A stretch of 64,000 nucleotides of DNA from Antrihabitans stalagmiti (GTDB lineage Bacteria > Actinomycetota > Actinomycetes > Mycobacteriales > Mycobacteriaceae): NCBI RefSeq assembly GCF_016482825.1, contig NZ_JAEMNV010000004.1, positions 248,001-312,000 of the forward strand, given 5' to 3'. The position numbers and the translations under genes are program-made. Each line of letters opens with the position of its first letter. The stretch's first letter is position 1. This document shows, piece after piece, positions 8,718 to 17,900 of the stretch. The notes under the pieces were generated by a model that was not told where the DNA came from, did not search any database, and saw nothing but the letters and a program-made list of their open reading frames with translations.

Positions 8718-9964
8718 CGACAACGACCAAATCCCGGTTCTCCTGGGTGTCCGCGGGCGTCGAGGCATGGCGGAAGTTCTGGTTCGAGCCGCAGTCGGCG
8801 GCGACGCTCGGCTTCATCCGCATCGCGTACGGCGTGCTGGCGATCGTGTGGACCGTGTCCCTGCTGCCGGACCTGCACGACCTGTTCGGCGAATCGGGTG
8901 TGCAGCCAAAGGCAGCTCCCGGCGACTATCAGTGGAGCGTTCTCAACATCTGGTCGGGCGACATCGCTGTATGGGCCGTCTGGGGAACCTTGATGGTCGG
9001 ATCGATTGCGCTGACCCTCGGTTGGCACAGTCGGCTCGCGGCTCTGCTCGTGTTCGTCTGCATGGTTTCTTTCCAACGTCGCGACATCTACGTCTTCAAC
9101 TCCGGCGATGTCCTCGTTCGGATGGAAGCGCTGATGCTGGCACTCGCTCCGTGTGGTGCGGCATTGTCCTTGGATCGACGCCGAACCGCCGGTTCGTTCT
9201 GGTCGGCACAGTTGCGGGCGCCGTGGGTAATTCGTCTGATGCAGGTGCAGTTGTCGTTGATCTACTTGGTCACCGTGCACGGCAAGGTTGCAGGAACGAC
9301 GTGGAACGACGGCACTGCTGTCGCGTACGCGCTGCAGTTGCGAGATTTGCAGAATTTCGCTGCGCCGGAATGGCTTTGGACGAGTCCGTTCTTCATGAAC
9401 GTCGCAACCTGGGGCACGTTGCTGGTCGAGTTGGCATTGGGTGTGTTCGTTTGGAACAAGCGTTTGCGCCCGTATGTGCTGATCGCGGGCGTCGTCATGC
9501 ACCTGATGATCTTGACCAGTCTCGCTGTCGCCTTCTTCAGCTTTGCGATGTTCATTCTGTATCTGTCGTTCGTGTCGCCGGAGACGGCTATGCGTTGGGC
9601 CGAGAATTTGAGCGGCCGCGCGTTGCGTGACCGGAGCCGTAAGGTCGTCGGCGTTCTTGGACGAGAAGGTAAGGCCGCCGCAGCCGAACCTGTCGCCGCC
9701 GTGGAACCGAGGAGTGCCGACGCCACACAATCAGCTGACGACGCCGACGAGCCTGCGCGGAGTCGGCATCGTCGTGAACTAGCCGAGGCGGAATCGTCAC
9801 GGCTGCAGGAGAAGTCGTCACGGCGGTCACGTCGCCGGGCAAAGGCGGCCGATCCCGAGCCTGTGGATTACTACGCCGACGCACCCGAGGCATTTACGCC
9901 ACCGGAAGCGATCGAGCCGAATCCGCCCGGTCAGCGGCGTTTCGACGCCTTCTCGAGGGACTGA
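8714..9964 (+). CDS. HTTM-domain (vitamin-K-carboxylase-like) membrane protein
   Basis: A 416-residue polytopic protein. Membrane helices fall at about 28-50, 78-100, 108-128, 140-160, 175-198 and in the 225-285 region. Sequence features of the HTTM family are visible: an early GFIRIAYGVLAIVW helix, the RRDIYVFNSGD loop, and VHGKVAGTTWNDGTAVAYAL before the last helices. HTTM is the membrane core shared with gamma-glutamyl carboxylases, but no carboxylase function is shown here. Residues from about 300 form a charged Arg/Glu/Ala-rich tail with low complexity, probably cytoplasmic and disordered. It overlaps the preceding gene by four bases and is followed by a sortase, suggesting a job at the membrane in making or modifying the repeat protein. 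Confidence 0.8.
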   Translation: MTTTTKSRFSWVSAGVEAWRKFWFEPQSAATLGFIRIAYGVLAIVWTVSLLPDLHDLFGESGVQPKAAPGDYQWSVLNIWSGDIAVWAVWGTLMVGSIALTLGWHSRLAALLVFVCMVSFQRRDIYVFNSGDVLVRMEALMLALAPCGAALSLDRRRTAGSFWSAQLRAPWVIRLMQVQLSLIYLVTVHGKVAGTTWNDGTAVAYALQLRDLQNFAAPEWLWTSPFFMNVATWGTLLVELALGVFVWNKRLRPYVLIAGVVMHLMILTSLAVAFFSFAMFILYLSFVSPETAMRWAENLSGRALRDRSRKVVGVLGREGKAAAAEPVAAVEPRSADATQSADDADEPARSRHRRELAEAESSRLQEKSSRRSRRRAKAADPEPVDYYADAPEAFTPPEAIEPNPPGQRRFDAFSRD

Positions 9965-9983
9965 TTCGATTACCGAGTCGTAC

Positions 9984-10739
9984 GTGCAGCCGCGATCGTC
10001 GCGGGAGCGCTGGTCTGACCACGGTCGTCTGCTGGCTCGGGGTCTAGGTCAGACTCTGCTCACGGTCGGCGTCGTTGTCCTGCTGTTCGCGGTGTATCAG
10101 GTCTGGTTCACCGGTGTGATGAACAGCTATCGGCAGTCGCAGTTGACGAACGCTCTGACCGAGCAGTGGGACCGTGGCGCCGATCCTCTCGCGGCGGATT
10201 CGGGTTCGCTTCCGACCCCGCCCATCGGGTCCGGGGTTGCGTTGATTCGGATCCCCGCGCTGGGCAGTGACTACGTGAAAGTGATCGTCGAAGGTACGAC
10301 GCAGGACGCTTTGACCGATGGGCCTGGGCATTACGTAGGTAGTGCTCGTCCAGGTGAGGTCGGGAACTTCGCCGTTGCCGGGCATCGGGGCGGGTACGGC
10401 TCGCCGTTCGACGATCTGGACAAACTTGTCGCAGGCGACGCGATCGTGATCGAGACGCGCTCCGACTACTTCGTCTACCGGGTCCTCGGTGATCGAGCTA
10501 CCGGCGATCCAACGGTTCGCGATCAGGAGGGCCTGCCAGGTAGGGAGGTTGTCGATGCATCGCGGATCGATGTCGTCCTCCCTGTGCCATCGCGTCCGGG
10601 CGAGCTGCCGACGAGGCGACTGCTCACTTTGACCACGTGCCAGGAAAGATACTTCACCCTCGATCGAATGATCATTCATGCTGAAATGGTCGGTGATCCG
10701 CGACCGAAGGCGAATGGATTGCCGGAAGAGTTGAGGTGA
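9984..10739 (+). CDS. Class E sortase
   Basis: A 251-residue membrane-anchored transpeptidase. One membrane helix lies near residues 18-38, followed by the sortase beta-barrel. Catalytic residues are readable: His134 in VAGHRGGYGSPF, Cys219 in TLTTC and Arg228 in LDRM. Class E enzymes of actinobacteria usually prefer LAxTG, whereas the substrate in this operon ends in LPTTG. It would cut between Thr and Gly of the repeat protein and attach it to the cell wall. The GTG start lies 20 bases after the HTTM gene; the exact start is uncertain, but the membrane anchor is within the called frame. Confidence 0.9.
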   Translation: MQPRSSRERWSDHGRLLARGLGQTLLTVGVVVLLFAVYQVWFTGVMNSYRQSQLTNALTEQWDRGADPLAADSGSLPTPPIGSGVALIRIPALGSDYVKVIVEGTTQDALTDGPGHYVGSARPGEVGNFAVAGHRGGYGSPFDDLDKLVAGDAIVIETRSDYFVYRVLGDRATGDPTVRDQEGLPGREVVDASRIDVVLPVPSRPGELPTRRLLTLTTCQERYFTLDRMIIHAEMVGDPRPKANGLPEELR

Positions 10740-10746
10740 TCGAATA

Positions 10747-10905
10747 ATGTACGGTTGGATTTGGCGAAAGTTGCCCGGAGGAACGTTCGCAAAACTGGTC
10801 GGTTGTCTGGTTTTGTTTGCGCTGACGGTAGCGGTACTGTTCTTGCTCGTATTTCCCGCAGTCGAACCGTTGCTGCCGTTCGATAATATAACTGTCAACA
10901 ATTGA
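10747..10905 (+). CDS. 52-residue membrane protein conserved next to class E sortases
   Basis: The short frame begins MYGWIWRKLPGG, continues with one hydrophobic helix (about residues 17-37) and ends EPLLPFDN followed by a few polar residues. The ATG lies seven bases after the sortase stop. Small proteins with the pattern MYGWIWR(K/H)LPG...hydrophobic...P(F)N are familiar beside class E sortases in mycobacteria and relatives, so this is a real gene rather than chance. Function is unknown; a sortase accessory or assembly factor is a guess. Confidence 0.8.
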   Translation: MYGWIWRKLPGGTFAKLVGCLVLFALTVAVLFLLVFPAVEPLLPFDNITVNN

Positions 10906-10928
10906 GACCGCCGACCTGAGTCAACGTG

Positions 10929-11534
10929 TCAGGCGAAGAATCCGCCCATCGTCGGCGTCAGCGCGCACGTTATTCCGTTGACGTATGACAATGAACCGTA
11001 CAGCGTCCCGACGATTCGTCCGGTACCCGATTTGACGGTCTTCGACAATTGCGGCACATCGCCGATCACGTCGTCGAGCGTTTCCAGTCCGCCGATGTTG
11101 GTGTCGACGTTGAGCCACGCGAACTTGAGGTCCGAGTGTGCGGGCAGCACAGGGATGGTTGGTGCGGCGTAGACCTTGACTTCGCCCACCGGAACTTCGG
11201 GCACGGCCGTCGGTCCGGGGTGAACCCATGCCCGCGTCATTGCGACGGGGGTGATTCCACCGCCGCAGCCGCCACCGAATGTAGGCGCTGCCTGCGGAAA
11301 TGGCTGCGGGACATTGGTTGCCGGCGAAAACGATCCCGTGCTCGGACCTGCGAAATGCAGTAGGTCCTCGGCAATGGCAACCGCTTCCGGCGAATCGGCA
11401 GCTGCGATTGCCATGAGGTCGCCCGACGTCGGAGCGGCGGGTTCGGCAGAAGCGGCCCCCGAGGTGGCGAAGGTCAACGCCGCGATGGTCGCGACGAGTG
11501 CTGGTCCCCAGCTGCCGATGCGGTGTGTCCTCAT
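10929..11534 (-). CDS. Small secreted protein, paralogue of the one at 36.0-36.5 kb
   Basis: A 201-residue protein starting MRTHRIGSWG, with a clear signal peptide ending near ASA-EP (about residue 30). A strong ribosome site GGAGGAG precedes this ATG, which is why the 28-residue upstream extension is rejected. After a linker with CGGG come two features shared with the secreted protein at 36020-36466: an AP(T/A)(I/V)P(V/F)L segment and LSKTV-SGTGRI near residue 160, followed by a G-I-T-C motif. The two cysteines probably form a disulfide. It converges on the sortase operon and diverges from the NRPS. Function is unknown; I do not recognise a named family. Confidence 0.75.
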   Translation of the reverse strand: MRTHRIGSWGPALVATIAALTFATSGAASAEPAAPTSGDLMAIAAADSPEAVAIAEDLLHFAGPSTGSFSPATNVPQPFPQAAPTFGGGCGGGITPVAMTRAWVHPGPTAVPEVPVGEVKVYAAPTIPVLPAHSDLKFAWLNVDTNIGGLETLDDVIGDVPQLSKTVKSGTGRIVGTLYGSLSYVNGITCALTPTMGGFFA

Positions 11535-11758
11535 TGTGCGCTCCTCCGGAAACGAGCAGGTCAACCCGCCCTCGTGCATGCCTGAATCGGAACTATCGAA
11601 AGACTGCACCACAGCCACCGGGCGCAGTCAACTCATTGTTCAACTATCGCGAAGATTACTGAAGACTTCGCGCGAGCCAATCTTCTCCGATCGCAAACAA
11701 TGGATTTGGAGCGAGGTATTCGTAGCCGAATTACGTCCGGATGAGTGACTATTTCGAT

Positions 11759-11778
11759 CGTTATGAAGCCGTTATGAA
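11759..11778 (+). promoter_or_regulatory. 11-bp-period direct repeat, candidate response-regulator site
   Basis: CGTTATGAA occurs at 11759-11767 and again, without mismatch, at 11770-11778. The start-to-start distance is 11 bases, one helical turn, which is the arrangement bound by OmpR/PhoB-type response regulators. It lies about 215 bases upstream of the NRPS start. The repeat is seen; the regulator is inferred. Confidence 0.45.
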
Positions 11779-11896
11779 CGGCCCTCGATGGTGACGCACG
11801 AACAATGCTGACAAGGCAACTGACGCGCAAGCGATGCGCACTCTCGGACTGTGCTCCGGTAAATCGAAGAATGCGAAAGGTTGTGAGACATCCAGG

Positions 11897-11910
11897 GTTG
11901 CCATGGCAAC
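11897..11910. promoter_or_regulatory. Perfect 14-bp palindrome upstream of the NRPS
   Basis: GTTGCCATGGCAAC reads the same on both strands and lies about 80 bases before the NRPS start, a plausible operator position. I cannot assign it to a known regulator. Confidence 0.45.
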
Positions 11911-11990
11911 GAATGTGACAAGAGAAGACCCTGCGGGCATAGGTCGGAGCTGACAGGGATCGATTGCCAACACTGAATAGGGGGAGTTCG

Positions 11991-14900
11991 TTGACTACTG
12001 GACGTGCGCCCATCCCGTCGGATGCGTTCCCACTGTCGTCCGCGCAGCGCCGCATGTGGTTCGCGCAGCAGCTCGCCCCTGAGGTACCCATCTGCATCGC
12101 TCAGTACGTCGACCTGTACGGCGATTTGGACTTCGAGCGGCTCCGTCGGATCACGTTCGAGGTCGCTCACGAGTTCGGGTCGCCCTTCCTGCGGGTGGTC
12201 GAGGTCGACGGCGAGCCGTACCAATACGTGGACCATGACGCGAAGGATCGGATCCTCCTCCACGACTTCCGTGACGAAGCAGATCCGATGGCAGCAGCAC
12301 GGAAGTGGATCGACGACGACTACCTGAAGCCCGTCGACTTCGAGCGTGACCTCCTCATTCTGAATACGGTTCTCCGCGTCGGCGAGCGCCACTACCTCTG
12401 GTACAGCCGGATTCACCACATCGCACTCGACGGCTTCGGTGCGGTGACGATGCTGAACAGAATCGCGGGCCAGTACACCGCCGAGGTCGAGCAGACCGAG
12501 CTCAAGGTTGCACCCGCAGCCGACCTCCGCACGCTGTACGACCTGGACCTGGAGTACCGCTCGTCGAGTCGTTTCGAGAAGGACAGGGCCTACTGGGCGG
12601 GCCGGGTCGAGGGGCTCGAAGACGGTTCGACGCTTGCCCGACGAGTCGGCGAGCCGACCGCACACGTGAGTTTGGAAAGTGCGGCGTTGCCCGACGACGT
12701 CGTAACCCGACTCGAATCCAGCGACTCGTCCGCCGCCGTCGTTGTCGCCGCCTTCGCCACCTACCTGTCGAGGTTGACGGGTAAGCAGAGTGTGCTGATC
12801 AACCTGCCGGTGCTTGCCCGCGGAACCGCGCTGCTGCGACGCTCCGGCGGAATGCTCGTCAACATGGCTCCGCTGAACATCAGCGTCGAGCCGGGCGACA
12901 CCGTTGCCGAATTGGTCGCACGCGTGCAGCTCGAGCTGACCGGTGCACTACGGCATCAGAAATGCAGCCTCGAAGACATTCGCCGCGACGCCGGCGTCCG
13001 TATCGGTGAGCGCCGTTTCACCGGGCCGATGATCAACGTGATGCTTTTCCATCAAGAGGTGCGACTCGGCGACGTCGTCGGCGAGTACAACATCGTCACC
13101 TCGGGACCCGTCGACGACCTGCTTGTCAACGTCTACCAAAGTGGTACCCCCTCCAAGACGTTCATCGACTTTCGTGCCAACCCCAATTCCTACGACGATG
13201 ACGAGCTGCGTACGCATCACCGTGCATTCGTCGAGTTGTTCCACGAATTTGTCGAAGCGGATACCGCTACGTCCCTGGCAACGATCCATCGCGCGACCGC
13301 CGAGACCGGGGACCTGCTTCGGCGGGACAACGATCGCCTCGCCTTCTGGAGGCGCGAACTCGCCGGTGCTCCGGAGTTGCTGGAGCTGCCCGCAGACAGG
13401 GCGCGACCGGTCAGCCAGTCGCACGACATCGGCTACACCGACGCCGACGTTCCCGGCAAGGTCGGCTACGCCTTGTCCCGACTCGCAGACGACTGCGAGA
13501 CAACGGTTTCCGCAGTAGTTCGCGCGGCACTCGCGCTGCTGCTGGCACGGTTGTCGGGAACATCCGACATCGCCATTGCACTGCGCCCGAACGAACCGTC
13601 GTCGAACCCGGTGGTGTCACGGACGCTGATCGAGGCGGCGGAACCCTTCTCCGATTTGCTGGGCCGAGTCGATGCCGCGGGAGCAGTCGCCGCGGCACAC
13701 GGCGGAGTGCCGGTCGACGATCTGCTCACCGAACTCGGCGTCGCGCGTAACGAAGCTTTCGCGCCCTTCGCACAGGTGTTGCTCGAGGTGTTCGACGACG
13801 CAGGAGTCGAGCCGGTCGAGCATCGAGACCACTTCGATCTGCAGGTGGCCGTGTTCGAGAGCCGTTGCGCGCACTGCAGTGCAGAAAGCCTGAAGGTGCA
13901 GGCGCGGTACGCAACCGACCTGTTCGACGAGACGACGGTCAGCGCGCTGGTGCAGCGGTTGGTTCGAGTTCTCGGTGTCGTGACGTCGCAGCCCAAGGTC
14001 GCCGTCGGCGACATTGCGGTAGTGACCATCGAAGAGTCGGAGGCGCTCGTCCCCGCTTACCGCCCCGCAGTGGAGTCGGAATTCCTGCCGACGATCCTCT
14101 CTGCTGCAGCCCGCTTGATTCCGGAATCGATCGCAATCGAGTACGGCGATCGCACGGTGTCCTACAGCAAGCTCGACGAGTGGTCCTCGCGTCTGGCGCG
14201 CGTCCTGATCGCAGCCGGAATCGGACCGGAAACATATGTGGCGCTGGCACTTCCGCGCTCGATCGAATCGGTTGTCGCGGTCTGGGCGGTCGCCAAGTCG
14301 GGTGCCGCCTTCGTCCCTGTCGATCCGAACTATCCACGCACGCGCATCGACTACATGATCGAAGACTGTGGTGCCGCAGTCGGTCTGACGGTCTCGCGGC
14401 ACGTCGCCGCGCTCCCGACGTCGACGAAGTGGCTGTTGCTCGACGATCCACAGGTCGCGGACGGCATGGCCAACGGGCCTGTGACGGACGCGGAACGCTG
14501 CCGACCGCTGCGACTCGAAAATCCTGCCTATCTGATCTACACCTCGGGCTCGACAGGATTGCCCAAGGGCGTTGCCACTGCACACGCGTCGATCGCGAAC
14601 ATCGTTGCCGAACAGCGTGTCCGAGTTCATCCGACCGGTATGTCACGGGTTTCCGCGTTTTCGTCGACGAGTTTCGACGCCAGCATCTTCGAGCAGTTGC
14701 TCGCGTTCGGCAGCGGCTCCCGGCTCGTCATCATTCCGCCCTCGGTATACGGCGGCGACGAACTGCGAAACGTGTTGCGGACCAAGCGAGTAACCCACGC
14801 CTTCTTCCCACCGGCAGCATTGGGTTCCCTCGATCCCGCTGGGCTCGAAGCGCTCGAAGTGATCACCGTCGCAGGCGAGGCGTGCCCGCCGGAACTTGCA

Positions 14901-17900
14901 GCACGTTGGGCGCCCGGCCGCCGGCTGTACAACGCGTACGGTCCGACCGAGACGACCATTGTGGTCAACATCAGCGACCCGCTGGTCGAAGGCGAGACGA
15001 TCAATATCGGCTCGATTCTGCCGGGTGTTCGCGAAGTTGTGTTGGACGACAAGTTGCGGCCAGTTCCCGTCGGCGCGGTCGGCGAGTTGTACATCGCAGG
15101 TCGCGGAGTCGCCCGTGGCTACCACGGCCGTGCAGGGCTGACCGCGACGCGATTTATGGCAGATCCGTACGGTGAGCCGGGCGATCGTATGTATCGCACA
15201 GGCGATCTTGTTCGTTGGATCGGTCCGGTGTCGGCGCCCAAGATCGAATACGTCGGCCGCTCCGACTTCCAGGTGAAGATTCGCGGATTCCGCATCGAAC
15301 TCGGCGAGATCGATGCAGCGTTGACGGCACATCCCGCGGTGTCGTTCGCCGTCACGGCCGGCCACGCTGCGCCGTCGGGTGAGACTGTGCTCGTTGCGTA
15401 CGTCGTTGCCGAAAACGGTGCGACGATCGCCTCGGACGGGCTCAAAGCCTTTGCAGGTGAACGGCTCCCGTCCTACATGGTTCCGCAGACGATCATCGTG
15501 CTCGACAAGATTCCGCTGACGCCTGTCGGAAAACTCGATCGCGCAGCGTTGCCAACCCCCGACTTCACTGCGAACGCCGACACGTATCGCGAGCCGACCA
15601 CGGCAGCCGAACAGGTTGTCGTCGAGATCTTCGCCGAACTTCTCGGCCTGGAGCGGGTCGGCGTGGACGACGGCTTCTTCGACCTCGGTGGCAACTCGTT
15701 GGTCGCGTCGCGGGTGATCGCGCGCATCAACGCTGCGCTCGGCACCAACGCCGGTGTGCGCGAACTGTTCGACGCGCCGACCGCGGCCTTGCTCGCCGAT
15801 CGGGTGCAGCAGTCGAGCGGTCCGGCGCGTCCGGTGCTTCTTGCCCGCGAACACACCGACCGGGTAGCGGTCTCGGCTGCGCAGCAACGTATGTGGCTGG
15901 TCAACCAGATGGATCCGACAGCGGCGACCTACAACATTGCGATGTCGATCCGGTTGACGGGCGCGTTGGATATCGATGCCTTGTCTGCTGCCGTTGCCGA
16001 CGTCGTCGAGCGGCACGAGTCCCTCCGCACCATCTACCCAGGCACCGACGACGGACCGATCGCACACATCCTCGGCGCCGGCGCCTTCAGTTTCGACACG
16101 CAGGTCGCCCCCGCGACCGAGGCGGACCTGCCGGTGCGCCTGAACGAATTCGCTTCCGCCGGTTTCGATGTGAGCCGTGAACTGCCGATGCGGACCGCCG
16201 TGTTCGCTCTCGCCGCCGACGTTCACGTCGTCGCGTTCGTCGTTCATCACATCGCAGCAGACGGTGCGTCGATGGCGCCGCTGGCACGCGATGTGATGAC
16301 CTCCTACATCGCGCGCAGCCACGGTGACAACGCGCAATGGTCCGCCCTGCCGGTCCAGTACGCCGATTACGCGCTCTGGCAACAGGAACTGCTCGGCGAC
16401 CCCACGGACGCGGACAGCGTTGCCAGGACCCAGCTCGACTACTGGACGACCGCGCTTGCCGAGGTGCCTGAGGTTTCGGCACTCCCGACGGATCGGCCAC
16501 GTCTGCCCGGACGATCGGCTCGCGGTGACGTCGTCCGCTTCGCGATACCCGCCGAATTGCGGGGCACATTGAGCGATCTCGCGCGTCGACACGATGCGAC
16601 GCTGTTCATGGTGTTGCATGCGGCGCTCGCCGTGGTTCTCGGTCGCCTGTCAGGTGCCCGCGACATCACCGTCGGCACTCCGGTGGCGGGCCGCGGCGAC
16701 GGATTGCTCGACGACCTAGTCGGCATGTTCGTCAACACCGTCGTGCTGCGGACCGTACTCGACCCGACGGCCTCTTTCGACGATCTCGTCCGCCGGGCTC
16801 GCGAGGTCGATCTCAACGCCTTCAGCAACGCCGATCTGCCGTTCGATGTGCTCGTCAATGCTGTTCGGCCGCAACGAACTCCGACCCACACACCGCTGTT
16901 CCAGGTGATGCTCGCCTACCAGAACAACACGGCGGCGCATTTGGAACTCCCGGGTCTCACCATCGACGTCGACGAGGTCGACACCGGTACAAGCAAATTC
17001 GACCTGCACCTGATGTTGACGGAGGACCCGGAGCAGACGGGGGAGCCGATCGATGCGGTTCTCACCTATGCGACGGACATCTTCGACGAGAGCACAGTTA
17101 CTGCGTTCGCGCAGCGTTATCTGGCAGTTCTCGGCGACGTGGCGTCGTCAGCCGCAACGCCGATCGGCGACCTGGAGATCCTCGGCAGCACCGAGTTGGC
17201 GTTGCTCGCCACGTGGAATGCGACAACCGTCGAGGTTGCCGACGAGATGTTGCTCGATCGGTTCGCAGCGCAGGCCGCGCTGACCCCAGACGCCGTAGCG
17301 CTCGAATTCGGTGATCGCACAATGACCTACGCGGAATTCTCCGCCGAGGTCAACGCGCTCGCTCGACACCTGATCGGTGTCGGCATCGGACCGGAATCGA
17401 TCGTCGGACTGGCGATGCGCCGCTCGGTCGACCTGGTCGTAGGAATGTATGCAGTCGTTGCCTCGGGCGCGGCCTACCTGCCTATCGATCTGGATCATCC
17501 AGCCGAGCGCACCGACTATGTCATCGACAGTGCACGTCCGGCGGCCGTGCTGACAACCGCCGCCGAGCGCTCCGAATTAGCTCTCGCGGCACCGGTTTTC
17601 GTCATCGATTCACTCGACCTCACCGCCTACGCAACGACGCCGATCGAGCAGCGGGAGCGCACGGCGACCCTCGGGCCGGACAACACGGCGTACGTCATCT
17701 ACACCTCCGGTTCGACAGGACGTCCGAAGGGCGTTGCCGTCACACATCGGGCCATCGTCAACCGGCTGCGGTGGATGCAGGCCGAATACGGACTGACCGA
17801 ATCCGATGCAGTGCTGCAGAAGACGCCGTCCACGTTCGACGTATCGGTGTGGGAGTTCTTCTGGCCCTTGCAGATCGGTGCACGCCTTGTCGTCGCCGCA

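Larger units (their letters stand above)
11535..11990 (+). promoter_or_regulatory. Upstream region of the NRPS gene
   Basis: 456 bases without a convincing gene, between the divergent secreted-protein gene and the NRPS. It holds an inverted repeat CGCGAAG-N11-CTTCGCG at 11648-11672, a direct repeat at 11759-11778, a perfect palindrome at 11897-11910, and the ribosome site AGGGGGAG at 11979-11986. This is an unusually rich set of candidate protein-binding sites for one promoter. No iron-box-like sequence was seen. Confidence 0.55.
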
